This document shows positions 28,270 through 44,912 of a stretch of DNA of 64,000 bases, in pieces. Position numbers and translations under genes: made by a program. The DNA lies in NCBI RefSeq assembly GCF_000234355.1, contig NZ_AGQV01000010.1:62001-126000 (forward strand). The letters run 5' to 3'. Position 1 is the first letter of the stretch; each line of letters begins with the position of its first letter. A model generated the notes under the pieces. That model ran no database searches, was not told the DNA's origin, and saw only the letters and a program-made list of their open reading frames with translations. This DNA comes from Gluconobacter morbifer G707 (lineage in GTDB: Bacteria; Pseudomonadota; Alphaproteobacteria; Acetobacterales; Acetobacteraceae).

Positions 28270-28953
28270 TCAACCGGCGGCCGCCACAGTTGCAGCCGGA
28301 TACGGCGCATCGGCATGGCGTGCCTTTTTGATTGCATCGCGAATCAGCACAACGCTGTTTTTCGCACCCGGAACCGCTCCCCTGATCATGATCAGGTTGC
28401 GCTCTTCATCTATGGCAGCCACTTCGAGGTTCAGCGTTGTCACACGCTCATCACCCATATGACCAGCCATTTTCTTACCCTTGAAGACCTTGCCAGGATC
28501 TTGGCGCTGGCCTGTCGAACCATGGGAACGGTGGCTGATGGAGACGCCGTGGGTCGCTTCAAGGCCAGCGAAGTTATGACGCTTCATAACACCCGCAAAA
28601 CCCTTACCCTTACTCTGTCCCGTGACATCAACTTTCTGCCCGACCAGAAAGTGGCTGGCGGACAGCTTTGTGCCAGCCTCAAGCAGAGCATCATCCGCAA
28701 CGCGGAACTCCACGAGGCGCTTTTTCGGCTCAACCTTGGCACGGGCGAAATGCCCGCGATTAGCCTTGGTGACATTTTTCACCTTGGCCTTTCCAAGACC
28801 GAGCTGCACTGCTGTATAGCCGTCGCGCTCGTTGGTACGGGCGTCTACAACCTCGACATCGTCGAGATGCAGAACCGTCACAGGCACATGAGTGCCATCT
28901 TCCTTGAACAGCCGGGACATTCCCAGCTTTTTTGCAATCAATCCGGTACGCAT
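28270..28953 (-). CDS. rplC: 50S ribosomal protein L3
   Basis: 227 aa from the ATG at 28953 ([16 protein letters not shown]), ten bases after rpsJ. Contains [16 protein letters not shown] and the [23 protein letters not shown] loop reaching the peptidyl transferase centre. A C-terminal extension of about 20 residues is rich in Ala and Pro. The Gln of RQDPG is the site methylated by PrmB in other bacteria. Confidence 0.95.
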   Translation of the reverse strand: MRTGLIAKKLGMSRLFKEDGTHVPVTVLHLDDVEVVDARTNERDGYTAVQLGLGKAKVKNVTKANRGHFARAKVEPKKRLVEFRVADDALLEAGTKLSASHFLVGQKVDVTGQSKGKGFAGVMKRHNFAGLEATHGVSISHRSHGSTGQRQDPGKVFKGKKMAGHMGDERVTTLNLEVAAIDEERNLIMIRGAVPGAKNSVVLIRDAIKKARHADAPYPAATVAAAG

Positions 28954-28963
28954 CGTCTGGACC

Positions 28964-29272
28964 TTAGAGTTTGATCTCGACGTCAACGCCAGCGGCGAGG
29001 TCGAGCTTCATGAGGGCGTCCACGGTCTGCGGGGTCGGCTCGACAATGTCGAGCAGCCGGCGGTGAGTCCGAATTTCGAACTGCTCGCGGCTTTTCTTAT
29101 CCACGTGTGGGGAACGGTTCACTGTGAACCGTTCGATATGCGTCGGCAGCGGGATCGGACCCCGAACCCGCGCACCCGTACGCTTCGCCGTGTTTACAAT
29201 CTCCTTGGTGCTATTGTCCAGCACGCGGTGATCGTACGCCTTGAGGCGAATGCGGATGTTCTGGTTGTCCAT
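28964..29272 (-). CDS. rpsJ: 30S ribosomal protein S10
   Basis: 102 aa. Head protein, also a NusB partner in antitermination. [21 protein letters not shown] and the end [16 protein letters not shown] are conserved. First gene of the S10 operon, separated from tuf by a terminator-like hairpin. Confidence 0.97.
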   Translation of the reverse strand: MDNQNIRIRLKAYDHRVLDNSTKEIVNTAKRTGARVRGPIPLPTHIERFTVNRSPHVDKKSREQFEIRTHRRLLDIVEPTPQTVDALMKLDLAAGVDVEIKL

Positions 29273-29334
29273 AGTCTTATTCGTCCAACTCGAAAATTCG
29301 GGTCTCTCCTACTGCCATTGCATGTGAAAGAGAA

Positions 29335-29361
29335 CCCCGGCCGGAAGAAATCCGACCGGGG
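29335..29361 (-). terminator. Hairpin terminator after tuf
   Basis: GC-rich arms 29335-29345 and 29351-29361 pair over 11 bases with one mismatch around a five-base loop, about 27 bases beyond the tuf stop. On the minus strand a pyrimidine-rich TTCTCTTT follows. It probably stops part of the tuf transcript before rpsJ. Confidence 0.65.
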
Positions 29362-29387
29362 CTTCCAATCCAACGGCCCCGCAGGAA

Positions 29388-30578
<1,191 letters not shown>

Positions 30579-30692
30579 CGTCTCTCTCCAAAACCCTACC
30601 TCAATGGAGACAGGGGTAAGACTGAAAGTTCTTTATCAGCTGGCATTCCGATCAAATCAGGATGCCGCCGAAAGCCCTTTAACCGGTTCTGA

Positions 30693-31169
30693 TTACCAGC
30701 GATAGTGGCTGAATGCCTTATTGGCTTCAGCCATACGGTGCGTGTCTTCGCGCTTCTTGACAGCAGAACCGCGATTGTTGACTGCGTCCATCAGTTCGTT
30801 GGACAGACGGTCCTGCATCGTGTTCTCGCCACGCTTGCGGGACGCATCGATCAGCCAACGGATTGCTAAAGCCTGCCGACGCTCGGCTCGCACTTCAACA
30901 GGCACCTGATAGGTAGCACCACCCACACGACGCGAACGGACTTCTACAGCCGGCTTCACGTTGTCCAGTGCCGAGTGGAACATGGCTACCGGATCAGCGG
31001 CAGCGCCACCACGGCGACGCAGGACCTCGAGCGCACCATAGACGATGCCCTCGGCGGTGGATTTCTTTCCATCGTACATCAGCGCATTCATGAAACGCGT
31101 AATGACGATGTCTCCGAACTTCGGATCGGGAAGGATCTCGCGCTTTACAGCGCGGTGACGGCGACTCAT
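30693..31169 (-). CDS. rpsG: 30S ribosomal protein S7
   Basis: 158 aa. Primary head-assembly protein; in E. coli it also represses the str operon. [20 protein letters not shown] and the C-terminal [21 protein letters not shown] are conserved. 12 bases after rpsL. The following gene is tuf rather than fusA. Confidence 0.97.
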   Translation of the reverse strand: MSRRHRAVKREILPDPKFGDIVITRFMNALMYDGKKSTAEGIVYGALEVLRRRGGAAADPVAMFHSALDNVKPAVEVRSRRVGGATYQVPVEVRAERRQALAIRWLIDASRKRGENTMQDRLSNELMDAVNNRGSAVKKREDTHRMAEANKAFSHYRW

Positions 31170-31181
31170 TCCAACTACCTC

Positions 31182-31553
31182 TTACTTCGGACGCTTCGCG
31201 CCATACAGCGAACGACGCTGACGACGCTTTGCAATGCCCTGCGTGTCGAGCACGCCGCGCAGGATGTGATAACGCACACCGGGAAGGTCCTTTACGCGCC
31301 CACCGCGGATCAGCACGACACTATGCTCCTGAAGGTTGTGCCCCTCACCTGGAATATAGCTCACAACCTCATACCCGTTGGTCAGACGCACCTTGGCGAC
31401 TTTACGCAGAGCGGAGTTCGGCTTTTTCGGCGTAACGGTATAAACGCGTGTGCAGACGCCGCGCTTCTGCGGGCATCCCTGCAGCGCGGGGACCTTGTTC
31501 CGCTTTGCGGCCGGCTCACGGCCGTTCGCGATCAACTGGTTGATGGTCGGCAT
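31182..31553 (-). CDS. rpsL: 30S ribosomal protein S12
   Basis: 123 aa. Decoding-centre protein. The streptomycin-region motifs [11 protein letters not shown] and [13 protein letters not shown] carry the wild-type lysines, so no resistance change is visible. First gene of the str block, preceded by a 388-base gap with hairpins and a promoter-like sequence. Confidence 0.97.
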   Translation of the reverse strand: MPTINQLIANGREPAAKRNKVPALQGCPQKRGVCTRVYTVTPKKPNSALRKVAKVRLTNGYEVVSYIPGEGHNLQEHSVVLIRGGRVKDLPGVRYHILRGVLDTQGIAKRRQRRSLYGAKRPK

Positions 31554-31813
31554 GCGCCCTTCCCAATCCTCGTCTTATTTTCGCAGACAGCACCTGACGG
31601 ATACTGTCATGACATTCGTTCAAACCGACATGCGGCTGAACCGCCTGCCTTTCCCACATTCAGAAAAGGAAACAGCCAAAGCCATTCCCTCTTCTTTCCA
31701 GCCTGTGGCCTTGGCATTCCATTCGCGCTGCGAGGAAAGCGGCACCACATGCGATTCTTTAATCTTCAGCGGCCTTTCATTGCCTACGAAGGCAGTCAGA
31801 GCCGAGGGCGCGG

Positions 31814-31842
31814 AACCTACGAAGGGATCAGCACCAAGTCAA
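31814..31842 (-). promoter_or_regulatory. Possible promoter of the rpsL operon
   Basis: On the minus strand TTGACT (31837-31842) is 17 bases from TAGGTT (31814-31819). The -35 is good (5 of 6) and the -10 weak (3 of 6). Transcription would start near 31807, leaving a leader of about 250 bases before rpsL. Confidence 0.45.
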
Positions 31843-31860
31843 GTCTTTCAGCCGGAAATC

Positions 31861-31895
31861 GCCGATTCCGAGGAAATTTGCTCTCCGGAATCGGC
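31861..31895. repeat. Perfect 10-bp inverted repeat downstream of rpoC
   Basis: GCCGATTCCG (31861-31870) and CGGAATCGGC (31886-31895) flank a 15-base loop. No U-run follows on the minus strand. It lies just upstream of the possible rpsL promoter. It may be a terminator of unusual type, an RNA-processing site or a regulatory element. Confidence 0.5.
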
Positions 31896-31905
31896 TGGAC
31901 CAACC

Positions 31906-31938
31906 ATCTGTCTTCCTCAGAATGCCAGGAAGACAGAT
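31906..31938 (-). terminator. 12-bp hairpin directly after rpoC
   Basis: Arms 31906-31917 and 31927-31938 are perfectly complementary over 12 bases around a nine-base loop, and the stem begins three bases beyond the rpoC stop. No U-run follows. A structure this close to a stop codon commonly protects or ends the message; classic Rho-independent termination is not supported. Confidence 0.5.
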
Positions 31939-31941
31939 AAA

Positions 31942-36258
<4,317 letters not shown>

Positions 36259-36338
36259 GCGCCGAAACCCCAATGTGTACCGCGGCGTCCCGCGGACACC
36301 TTAAAAATGAACCGTGGCGAAAGGGATAGAGAGGGCAA

Positions 36339-39300
36339 TTAAAGCCCGCTCTGCTCGAGTTCGACATTCAGGCCAAGAGACTTCAGTTCCTTGATCAGAA
36401 CGTTGAAGCTCTCGGGAATGCCTGCCTCAAAGTCATCCTGCTCGCGTACGATTGCCTCATAGACCTTGGTACGGCCGGACACATCATCCGACTTCACCGT
36501 AAGCATTTCCTGCAGCGTGTAGGCAGCACCATAAGCCTCCAGCGCCCAGACTTCCATTTCACCAAAGCGCTGACCACCAAACTGCGCCTTACCACCCAGC
36601 GGCTGCTGGGTCACAAGCGAATAAGGCCCGATGGAACGTGCATGGATCTTGTCATCAACAAGATGATGCAGTTTCAGCATGTAGATGTAGCCAACCGTTG
36701 TCTTACGCTCGAATGGCTCACCCGTCCGTCCGTCGATTAGCTGTGACTGACCGGATTTATCAACCCCGGCCTTCTCCAGCATGTTTTCGATATCCGGGAT
36801 CGACGCACCATCGAAAACCGGGGTAGCGATCGGTAGGCCCTTACGAAGATTGTTGGCCAGTTCAACAAGCTGTTCGTTCGGCAGGGTCGCAATATCTTCT
36901 TCGAAGATCTTGTCACCGTACACATCCCGAAGACGATCGAGCAGTTCCTGCTTGCGCTCCCCATTTCGCTGGTATTCGTCGACCATGTCGCCAATGCTCG
37001 CACCGATATTGGCACAGGCCCAGCCAAGGTGGGTTTCAAGAATCTGACCGATATTCATACGAGATGGCACACCGAGCGGATTAAGGACGATATCCACTGC
37101 CTGGCCATTTTCGAGGAACGGCATGTCTTCCACAGGGACAACGCGAGACACGACACCCTTGTTTCCGTGACGGCCAGCCATCTTGTCACCCGGCTGAAGC
37201 TTGCGCTTCACGGCGACAAAAACCTTGACCATCTTCATCACACCCGGAGGAAGCTCGTCACCACGCTGCAGCTTCTCGACCTTACTGTCAAAACGGGCAT
37301 TGATGCGACCAGTCGCTTCCCTGAACTCCGCCCGAAGCGTTTCCAGTTCCGCCATGACCTCATCAGCAGTTACAGTCATATTAGCCCAGACTGCACGCGG
37401 ATGCTCATCCAGAACCTCGGCCGTAATCGGCGTCCCTGCCCGCACGCCCTTGAAACCGGACCCTGCTGTCTGGCCGATCAGACGTTCTCGCAGACGGTTG
37501 TAGAAGCTGCGTTCCTGAATGGCGCGCTCGTCATCGCGGTCCTTGGTCAGACGCTCGATCTCGGCACGCTCGATCGCCATTGCACGCTCGTCCTTATCCA
37601 CCCCTCGGCGGGAGAAAACGCGGACGTCAACAATCGTTCCACTCGTTCCAGGCGGCAGCTTCAGGGACGTATCCCGGACATCAGACGCTTTTTCACCGAA
37701 GATGGCACGCAGCAGCTTTTCTTCCGGGGTCATCGGGCTTTCGCCTTTCGGCGTCACCTTCCCCACCAGGATATCGCCCGGATTGACCTCGGCACCAACA
37801 TAGACAATCCCGGCCTCGTCAAGGTTCCGAAGAGCCTCTTCACCGACGTTGGGAATGTCCCGCGTGATTTCTTCCTGACCCAGCTTCGTATCACGCGCCA
37901 TGACTTCAAATTCTTCGATATGGATCGAAGTGAAGACATCATCGCGGGCAATACGCTCGGAAATCAGAATGGAATCTTCGAAGTTGTAACCGTTCCAAGG
38001 CATGAAAGCCACGAGGACGTTACGCCCCAGAGCCAGTTCACCAAGTTCCGTGGACGGACCATCAGCGATGATATCACCGGCATGAACCGTATCACCGACC
38101 TTCACTAGAGGACGCTGGTTGATGCAGGTGGACTGATTGGACCGCATGTATTTGCGCAGACGGTAAATATCGACACCCTGCGTAGCGCCAGCTTCATCCG
38201 TTGCACGCACAACAATACGCGCGCCATCAATCTGATCGATAATACCGCGACGCTTGGCCACAATGGTCGCACCGGAGTCATGAGCAACTGCGGCTTCCAT
38301 GCCCGTACCAACCAGCGGCGCGTCGGCCTTCACCAGCGGCACAGCCTGACGCTGCATGTTCGCTCCCATCAGAGCGCGGTTAGCATCATCGTTCTCAAGG
38401 AAGGGAATCAAAGCCGCGGCTACAGACACGAGCTGCTTCGGAGACACGTCACAGGCGGTCACCTGATCCGGCGCAACCATCCGGAAATCACCAGACTTAC
38501 GCACGGATACAGCGTCATCCGTCAGATGACCTTCGCTGTCCTGCCCGGCATCAGCCTGCGCCACAACCAGCTTCTCTTCCTCCATGGCGGACAGATACTT
38601 CCAGCCATCCTGAAGAGTTCCTTCCTCCACGAGGCGATACGGCGTCTCGATGAAGCCGTATTTGTTCACCTTCGCATAAGTCGCCAGAGAATTGATCAGA
38701 CCGATATTTGGCCCCTCAGGCGTTTCGATAGGGCAGATACGACCATAATGCGTCGGATGAACGTCACGAACCTCGAAGCCCGCCCGCTCACGCGTCAGGC
38801 CACCTGGGCCAAGCGCGGAGAGACGGCGCTTGTGCGTCACTTCGGACAATGGGTTGGTCTGATCCATGAACTGGCTCAGCTGCGACGAGCCAAAGAATTC
38901 ACGAACCGCAGCCGCAGCCGGCTTGGCGTTGATAAGGTCATGCGGCATGACCGTATCGATATCAACAGACCCCATGCGCTCGCGGATTGCACGCTCCATA
39001 CGGAGCAGCCCGACGCGGTACTGGTTCTCCATCAGTTCGCCGACAGAGCGAACACGACGGTTTCCAAGATTATCGATATCATCGATCTGACCACGACCGT
39101 CCTTCAGGTCGCACATGATTTTGATGGTGCGCAGGATATCTTCCTTGCGCAGTGTACGCAGCGTATCCGGCGCATCAACATCAAGACGCATGTTCATCTT
39201 CACACGTCCGACTGCTGACAGGTCATAGCGGTCAGGCGCAAAGAAGAGACCATGGAACATGGCTTCCGCAGTTTCCTTCGTCGGCGGCTCGCCTGGTCGC

Positions 39301-40511
39301 ATGATGCGATAGATGTCGATCAGCGCTTCGTCACGACAGGTATTCTTATCTGCCGCCAGCGTATTGCGGATCCAAGGACCATGAGCCCCATCCACTCCGA
39401 GCGTCGGCAATTCCGTGAGACCAGCTTCCTCAAGCGCAAGCAGACGGTCTTCGGTCAGTTCCTCGCCAGCCTCCCCGTAGATCTCACCCGTCTGCTCATT
39501 GACCAAATCATAGGCAAGGAAACGACCCAGCACATCCAGACGCCCGACGCGGACGATACGCGTCTTCTCTGCGATCTTACGCACGAGACGGCTTGTCAGC
39601 TTCGTGTCGGCTTCCGCAACGATTTCACCCGTATCGGCATCCACCAGCGGACTCAGCAGCTTCAGGCCACGGAAAGCATCTGGCTCGAACGGACGGGCCC
39701 ACTCGTCACCCAGCCGGGTGAAAGGCACCATGTCATAGAAATAGGATAGGATCTCGTCCTGATCCATACCACGGATATCGAGGCTATCAACATCGCCCCC
39801 TTCAGCGAGCTTCTCCTCGCGCTGCGCGAGATAGTTCGCACCCTGCAGGGCGTAGAGAAGGGTTGTGACCGGCAGCTTGCGCTTACGGTCGATACGGACG
39901 TAGATCAGATCCTTGGCATCAAATTCGAAATCGAGCCATGAACCGCGATAAGGAATAACCCGTGCGGCAAAAAGATACTTGCCGGACGAATGGGTCTTGC
40001 CCTTGTCGTGATCGAAGAAAACGCCGGGACTACGGTGCATCTGGGAAACGATGACACGCTCGGTTCCATTGATGATAAATGTACCGTTATCCGTCATGAG
40101 CGGCATATCGCCCATGTAGACCGGCTGTTCCTTCAGGTCGTGAATGGAGCGGGAACCCGTGTCTTCGTCGATATCCCATGTCGTCAGACGCAGAATGACC
40201 TTCAAAGGTGCCGCATAGGTCAGCCCACGCTGAATGCATTCTTCAACGTCGTATTTTGGCTCCTCGAACTCGTAAGACATGAAATCCAGACGACCACGAC
40301 CCGCGAAGTCATTGATCGGAAAAACGGAGCGGAAAACTTCCTGCAGGCCGGAATTATGACGGCTATCAGGGCTCACGTTCATCTGCAGGAACGCTTCATA
40401 GGAAGCGCGCTGCACATCAATCAGATTGGGCATCGGCGCAATTTCGGGAATGCGCCCGAAGCTTTTGCGGATCCTCTTGCGTCCCGTGAACGATTTGGTG
40501 ATCGCGTTCAT
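36339..40511 (-). CDS. rpoB: RNA polymerase beta subunit
   Basis: 1390 aa. Conserved N-terminus ([14 protein letters not shown], then PNLIDVQ) and C-terminus with [22 protein letters not shown]. The rifampicin region [20 protein letters not shown] followed by [11 protein letters not shown] matches the sensitive E. coli pattern, so no resistance substitution is visible. It has a good promoter-like sequence of its own between it and rplL. Confidence 0.98.
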   Translation of the reverse strand: MNAITKSFTGRKRIRKSFGRIPEIAPMPNLIDVQRASYEAFLQMNVSPDSRHNSGLQEVFRSVFPINDFAGRGRLDFMSYEFEEPKYDVEECIQRGLTYAAPLKVILRLTTWDIDEDTGSRSIHDLKEQPVYMGDMPLMTDNGTFIINGTERVIVSQMHRSPGVFFDHDKGKTHSSGKYLFAARVIPYRGSWLDFEFDAKDLIYVRIDRKRKLPVTTLLYALQGANYLAQREEKLAEGGDVDSLDIRGMDQDEILSYFYDMVPFTRLGDEWARPFEPDAFRGLKLLSPLVDADTGEIVAEADTKLTSRLVRKIAEKTRIVRVGRLDVLGRFLAYDLVNEQTGEIYGEAGEELTEDRLLALEEAGLTELPTLGVDGAHGPWIRNTLAADKNTCRDEALIDIYRIMRPGEPPTKETAEAMFHGLFFAPDRYDLSAVGRVKMNMRLDVDAPDTLRTLRKEDILRTIKIMCDLKDGRGQIDDIDNLGNRRVRSVGELMENQYRVGLLRMERAIRERMGSVDIDTVMPHDLINAKPAAAAVREFFGSSQLSQFMDQTNPLSEVTHKRRLSALGPGGLTRERAGFEVRDVHPTHYGRICPIETPEGPNIGLINSLATYAKVNKYGFIETPYRLVEEGTLQDGWKYLSAMEEEKLVVAQADAGQDSEGHLTDDAVSVRKSGDFRMVAPDQVTACDVSPKQLVSVAAALIPFLENDDANRALMGANMQRQAVPLVKADAPLVGTGMEAAVAHDSGATIVAKRRGIIDQIDGARIVVRATDEAGATQGVDIYRLRKYMRSNQSTCINQRPLVKVGDTVHAGDIIADGPSTELGELALGRNVLVAFMPWNGYNFEDSILISERIARDDVFTSIHIEEFEVMARDTKLGQEEITRDIPNVGEEALRNLDEAGIVYVGAEVNPGDILVGKVTPKGESPMTPEEKLLRAIFGEKASDVRDTSLKLPPGTSGTIVDVRVFSRRGVDKDERAMAIERAEIERLTKDRDDERAIQERSFYNRLRERLIGQTAGSGFKGVRAGTPITAEVLDEHPRAVWANMTVTADEVMAELETLRAEFREATGRINARFDSKVEKLQRGDELPPGVMKMVKVFVAVKRKLQPGDKMAGRHGNKGVVSRVVPVEDMPFLENGQAVDIVLNPLGVPSRMNIGQILETHLGWACANIGASIGDMVDEYQRNGERKQELLDRLRDVYGDKIFEEDIATLPNEQLVELANNLRKGLPIATPVFDGASIPDIENMLEKAGVDKSGQSQLIDGRTGEPFERKTTVGYIYMLKLHHLVDDKIHARSIGPYSLVTQQPLGGKAQFGGQRFGEMEVWALEAYGAAYTLQEMLTVKSDDVSGRTKVYEAIVREQDDFEAGIPESFNVLIKELKSLGLNVELEQSGL

Positions 40512-40637
40512 CTATCCTGCCCTCTGCACCAGACCTTCGAGTCGTCCGAACACCAGCTTCGAGCCTTGTGGCCTGAACCCTGCGGACGACCGGAACGTCC
40601 GGCCTGCAATTATCTTAATTAACGTGGCGAGCCGCGT

Positions 40638-40666
40638 ACTATACTTCGAATTTCCGCCAACGGCAA
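40638..40666 (-). promoter_or_regulatory. Promoter of rpoB-rpoC
   Basis: On the minus strand TTGCCG (40661-40666) is exactly 17 bases from TATAGT (40638-40643, 5 of 6). Transcription would start near 40630, about 120 bases before the rpoB ATG. It follows the strong rplL-rpoB hairpin. A rare AT-only palindrome TTAATTAA (40615-40622) lies just downstream of the predicted start. Confidence 0.6.
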
Positions 40667-40703
40667 ATCGGGCGGGAACCGCATGCGATCCCCGCCCCAT
40701 CTG

Positions 40704-40745
40704 TCTGCCAGGCAGAGGTCTTTTCCCTTCTGAAGGGAAAAGACC
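40704..40745 (-). terminator. rplL-rpoB attenuator-type hairpins
   Basis: A perfect 14-bp inverted repeat (40717-40730 with 40732-40745, the central T at 40731 in the loop) lies 12 bases beyond rplL. A second short perfect repeat (40704-40709 with 40711-40716) follows directly. The U-run after the first stem is lacking, so this may be partial termination or an RNase III site. In E. coli a partial terminator and an RNase III site occupy this same position and set the ratio of L7/L12 to polymerase. Confidence 0.7.
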
Positions 40746-40757
40746 ATCATCAAGTGA

Positions 40758-41132
<375 letters not shown>

Positions 41133-41198
41133 GGTTTTATCCTACGTGATGTACTGTGTGTTCAGATTCAAGCCTGCGCCGTAGCACAGACCTTGCTT

Positions 41199-41723
41199 TC
41201 AGGCGGCTTCTGTTTCGCCGGTCTTGGCATAGGCGCCAAAAACGCGAGCAAGCTGGCCGGCCGGCGCCTGGACAACACCTGCGATACGCGTTGCGGGGGT
41301 ATTGATCATACCAACCAGCTTCGCACGCAGTTCGTCCAGCGACGGCAGTTCGGCAAGCGCCTTGACCCCGTCGACGTCAAGCGTCTGGGAACCAAGGGAG
41401 CCACCGAGGACTACCAACTTGTCATTCGTCTTGGCGAACTCGACGATTGCTTTGGCAACCGCAGCCGGGTCATCAGACCATGCAAGAGCCGTCGGCCCTT
41501 TCAGCAGCGGCGCAATGCCGTCGAATTGGGTCCCATCCAGAGCGCGGCTGGCCAGCCGGTTCTTCGCAACCTTATACGTCGCTCCTGCCGCACGAACGCG
41601 TCGCCGCAGCTCCGTCACATCAGCAACCGTCAGACCCTTGTTCTCGGTGACGACTACCATGGACGTGCTGTTGAACACGTCGGCGAGGAACTCGACAAAG
41701 GCCCGTTTTTCCGTACGGTCCAA
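41199..41723 (-). CDS. rplJ: 50S ribosomal protein L10
   Basis: 174 aa. Stalk base protein that holds L7/L12 dimers through its C-terminal helix. Starts [18 protein letters not shown]; contains [12 protein letters not shown] and [11 protein letters not shown]. In many bacteria the L10-L12 complex represses its own message by binding the leader; a 304-base leader is present here. Confidence 0.96.
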   Translation of the reverse strand: MDRTEKRAFVEFLADVFNSTSMVVVTENKGLTVADVTELRRRVRAAGATYKVAKNRLASRALDGTQFDGIAPLLKGPTALAWSDDPAAVAKAIVEFAKTNDKLVVLGGSLGSQTLDVDGVKALAELPSLDELRAKLVGMINTPATRIAGVVQAPAGQLARVFGAYAKTGETEAA

Positions 41724-42027
41724 AACCTGTCTCCTCGTCAGTCCGATTTACACCGGACCAGGTTACCCATGAGATGGCTCTTTACAGAACCATCCCGCTC
41801 GCCTGTCCACAGAAGTGAGCAAACCCAGCACATCGCGGCATAACCGCAAAAACTGGCGCCCCGTCTGCCGCTCGCGCCCCCAAAAGAAGCCTTAAAACAC
41901 CCTGCGGCGTTACGTGCGGTCTTGGACAGGTTTGGAAGCGATCATTGAAAATAATCGCCCCTACGCCGTCACGCCGAAACGTGACGTCATCTCGTGGAGG
42001 CTTTCTAGTTGAAAGACTCCTTTAAAA
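41724..42027 (-). promoter_or_regulatory. rplJ leader with GUAA-capped hairpin
   Basis: 304 bases separate rplA from rplJ, far more than elsewhere in this block. Within it, 41773-41781 pairs with 41786-41794 over nine bases (one G-U) around a GUAA tetraloop on the minus-strand RNA, about 50 bases before the rplJ ATG. The length and position fit an L10 leader, which binds the L10-L12 complex for feedback control. The kink-turn motif of known L10 leaders was not verified. No coding frame is supported. Confidence 0.45.
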
Positions 42028-42720
42028 TCAAGCCTCGAAGCTTGCAACGTCCAGACGAACACCTGGGCCCATCGTGGAAGACAGGGCTGCCTTCTTGAGA
42101 TAGGTCCCCTTGGCACCAGATGGACGGGCCTTCTGAACCGCATCGACGAGAGCGTTGATGTTTTCGATCAGCTTGGCTTCATCGAAAGACGCCTTGCCAA
42201 CACCAGCATGAATGATGCCAGCCTTCTCGGCACGATATTCGACCTGACCGGACTTGGCTGCCGTGATGGCACCCTTGACGTCCATGGTCACCGTACCAAG
42301 ACGGGGGTTCGGCATAAGGCCTCGCGGGCCGAGGATCTTACCCAGACGACCAACGAGAGCCATCATATCCGGCGTTGCAATGCAGCGATCGAAATCGATC
42401 TCGCCAGCCTGTACTTTCTCCGCCAGATCTTCAGCACCGACAACTTCTGCACCCGCAGCCTTGGCTTCCTCAGCCTTCGGACCACGTGCAAACACACCGA
42501 CGCGCAGGGTCTTGCCGGTACCGTTCGGCAGGGAAATCAGGCCACGGACCATCTGGTCAGCGTGACGCGGATCAATGCCGAGGTTGAGGGACAGCTCGAC
42601 CGTTTCGTCGAACTTCGCCGTAGCATTGCCCTTCACCAGAGCAACAGCCTCAGCCAGAGCATAGGGCTTGTTGCGCTCGACCTTGGCCTGAGCGGCCTTC
42701 AGACGCTTGTTCTTGGCCAT
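42028..42720 (-). CDS. rplA: 50S ribosomal protein L1
   Basis: 230 aa. L1 stalk protein that assists E-site tRNA release and represses the L11 operon in E. coli. [24 protein letters not shown] and the [13 protein letters not shown] segment are conserved. Four bases after rplK. Confidence 0.97.
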   Translation of the reverse strand: MAKNKRLKAAQAKVERNKPYALAEAVALVKGNATAKFDETVELSLNLGIDPRHADQMVRGLISLPNGTGKTLRVGVFARGPKAEEAKAAGAEVVGAEDLAEKVQAGEIDFDRCIATPDMMALVGRLGKILGPRGLMPNPRLGTVTMDVKGAITAAKSGQVEYRAEKAGIIHAGVGKASFDEAKLIENINALVDAVQKARPSGAKGTYLKKAALSSTMGPGVRLDVASFEA

Positions 42721-42724
42721 GATA

Positions 42725-43159
42725 TCAGCCCTCCACCACGTTCAGACCCATCGACTTCGCGGAACCGGCGAGCATGCGCACGGCGCCGTCGATGTCGTTG
42801 GCATTCATGTCCTTGAACTTCGTCTCAGCGATTTCGCGCAGCTGAGCCGTTGTCACGGAACCGACAGCAGCCGACTTCCCGACCGTCTGACTGCCCTTGG
42901 AAATCTTGGCGGCCTTCAGGAGAAAATACGTATTCGGCGGCGTCTTCGTGATGAAGGAGAACGTCCGGTCAGCATAAGCAGTGATGACGACCGGAATCGG
43001 CATGCCGGGCTCAAGCTGCTGTGTCTTGGCGTTGAACTCCTTGCAGAACTGCATGATGTTCAGGCCGCGCTGACCCAGAGCCGGACCAACCGGCGGAGAA
43101 GGATTGGCTTTACCAGCCGGAATCTGAAGCTTGATGTAGCCAACAACTTTTTTGGCCAT
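42725..43159 (-). CDS. rplK: 50S ribosomal protein L11
   Basis: 144 aa. GTPase-associated centre protein needed for stringent response sensing. The proline-rich N-terminal [23 protein letters not shown] and the C-terminal rRNA-binding part are intact. First gene of the superoperon. The gene directly upstream is an efflux channel, not nusG as in most bacteria. Confidence 0.97.
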   Translation of the reverse strand: MAKKVVGYIKLQIPAGKANPSPPVGPALGQRGLNIMQFCKEFNAKTQQLEPGMPIPVVITAYADRTFSFITKTPPNTYFLLKAAKISKGSQTVGKSAAVGSVTTAQLREIAETKFKDMNANDIDGAVRMLAGSAKSMGLNVVEG

Positions 43160-43248
43160 ATCCGGGACTCCCTTTTCTGTCGTTCCCGAACCGCGGTAGC
43201 AACGGAGTCGGCAGACGCCCCTCCTCCCGCGTTCGAAGTGAGGCGGTC

Positions 43249-43277
43249 CCCTAGACCACTTTATATCAGTTCGTCAA
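43249..43277 (-). promoter_or_regulatory. Possible promoter of rplK
   Basis: On the minus strand TTGACG (43272-43277, inside the last codons of the efflux channel gene) is followed after 16-18 bases by TCTAGG/TAGGGG. The -35 is good, the -10 poor, and the discriminator GC-rich as in stringently controlled promoters. No terminator was seen between the channel gene and rplK, so read-through is possible. Confidence 0.35.
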
Positions 43278-44912
43278 CCCCTTGCCGGCGCCTGGTCCAA
43301 CCCGGTCACCGCGCAGATCATCATTTCGGGGAGAGACATTGCTGTCGATACCCGCAACGGGCTTGGGATTATGGAGATTTTCGTACTGAAGCGGACCAAA
43401 GGGGTCGATCTGCTTGACTGTTGGCAGATCGCTAGCGTTCCATCCACCACCAAGAGCACGAACAAGCCGGATGGTGGCCTGAATCTGGGCCGTCTGGACG
43501 TCCACTTCCGCCAGACGGGCCTGAAGCGCGTATTGCTGAGCGACCAGCGCATCAAGGTAATTGGAAAGGCCCCCCGTATAGAGCGCCATGGTCATGCCCT
43601 GCGTCCGCAACGCGGCCTCGACAGCCCTCTGCTGCTGATCCTGTGCAACCTTGTACTGACCGCTCTGAGTCAGGCCATTCTCAACATCCTGGAAAGCTCC
43701 GAGAACGACACTTCTGTAATTATCCACGGATTCCCGGTACTGCGACCAGGCCCGCTGCAACGCGGCACGACGCAGTCCACCTGTAAATACCGGCTCCACC
43801 GCCTGCACGGCAATTGTCCAGAAAGCCCGTGAGATACTGGCCAGATCAAAGCCACCGTCTTCAAAACCACCAGTCGCACTGAAGGTAAAACGCGGATAGA
43901 ACGCCGCGCGGGAAACGCCGATGGCTCTGGATGCAGCAGCCATGCTCCGTTCGGCCTCAGCGATGTCAGGCCGACGTTCCAAAAGAGTGGATGGCAGACC
44001 GGCATTCACCTTCACTGCTCCGAAATGCATTTTCACATCATGCATGGGCGCAATATGAAAGCCAGCAGGTGCCGTATTCAACAGCACGGCAATGGCATTT
44101 TCCATTACCCGGCGGTCGGCGATTAGACGGCTTTTGGCCGCCTGTGCGGAATAAAGCTGATTTTCAGCCCGCGAAACATCCAGCCCAGCACCGATGGCTC
44201 CCGCTTGCCGCAATTCGGTAATTTCAACGGCAGCCCTGAAGTACCGGATCGAGTCATCATAGACCGCATTCTGCGCGTCCAGACCGCGCAGCGCGATATA
44301 ATCCGTTGCAAGTTCCGCCTCAAGCGTCAGACGTGAGAGAGCAAAGTCAGCAGCACTCGCCTGCGCCATATTTTTCTGCATCCGCGTCGTATTACGAATG
44401 TAATCCCAGAAATCCGGCTCCCAGGTCGCCGCTCCGCTGTAACCCTGATTGGACTCATAGACATAGCTGGACGTATGGGCCGCATTCAGAAACAGCCGCC
44501 CCAGTGAGCCCTTGTTGTCGCTCATGTGAGCAGAGCCGGTGACCTGAGGGTAAAGCCGGCTTTCAGTCTCACGCGCTATGTCACGCGACTGAGTGAAGGC
44601 TTCTGCCGAAGCCTGGAGATCAGGATTGACGGCAAGCATCCGCGTCTCGAGATCATTGAGAACCGGATCCTGCAGCATCGTCCACCAGTTACTGCGCACC
44701 GTGTCATCCGCTGGATGAGCATCGGTCATGACGCCTTTGCCTTCCCATCCGTTAGGATAGAGGAATTTCTGGGGATGGTACTGCGGCGCAAGATCACATG
44801 ATGTCAGACCGACACAGAGAGCACATGCCAGTGCAGTCATACTCTGGAAGTGACCTGAACGACGGCTTCCCGACCGACGCCCGGCCATGAGACGGATGTT
44901 TTTAAGATTCAT
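43266..44912 (-). CDS. NodT-family outer-membrane efflux lipoprotein
   Basis: 548 aa. Lipoprotein signal with LTSC (Cys39) preceded by a long basic head; then APQYHP, the NodT-type N-terminal turn. Two OEP repeats follow with [29 protein letters not shown]. The ATG overlaps the adaptor stop (TGATG). It ends the second RND operon, 106 bases before rplK. About 35 residues longer than the other channel in this window because of a C-terminal extension ending GKGLTN. Confidence 0.88.
   Translation of the reverse strand: MNLKNIRLMAGRRSGSRRSGHFQSMTALACALCVGLTSCDLAPQYHPQKFLYPNGWEGKGVMTDAHPADDTVRSNWWTMLQDPVLNDLETRMLAVNPDLQASAEAFTQSRDIARETESRLYPQVTGSAHMSDNKGSLGRLFLNAAHTSSYVYESNQGYSGAATWEPDFWDYIRNTTRMQKNMAQASAADFALSRLTLEAELATDYIALRGLDAQNAVYDDSIRYFRAAVEITELRQAGAIGAGLDVSRAENQLYSAQAAKSRLIADRRVMENAIAVLLNTAPAGFHIAPMHDVKMHFGAVKVNAGLPSTLLERRPDIAEAERSMAAASRAIGVSRAAFYPRFTFSATGGFEDGGFDLASISRAFWTIAVQAVEPVFTGGLRRAALQRAWSQYRESVDNYRSVVLGAFQDVENGLTQSGQYKVAQDQQQRAVEAALRTQGMTMALYTGGLSNYLDALVAQQYALQARLAEVDVQTAQIQATIRLVRALGGGWNASDLPTVKQIDPFGPLQYENLHNPKPVAGIDSNVSPRNDDLRGDRVGPGAGKGLTN

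Larger units (their letters stand above)
31554..31941. other. rpoC-rpsL intergenic region
   Basis: 388 bases without a gene. It holds the 12-bp hairpin after rpoC, a second 10-bp inverted repeat, and the possible rpsL promoter, in that order of transcription. The remaining 250 bases before rpsL would be leader; I see no short reading frame in it with a good ribosome site. An S7-binding leader is not recognisable. Confidence 0.5.

Noticed and set aside
37029-39218. Long open frames antisense to rpoB (37029-38108 and 38280-39218)
   Set aside because: The first shares rpoB codon boundaries and gives a His/Arg/Thr-rich product; neither has a start with a ribosome site.
43160-43265. Possible tRNA-Trp or secE remnant before rplK
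   Set aside because: No cloverleaf could be folded by eye and no SecE-like helix is encoded in these 106 bases.
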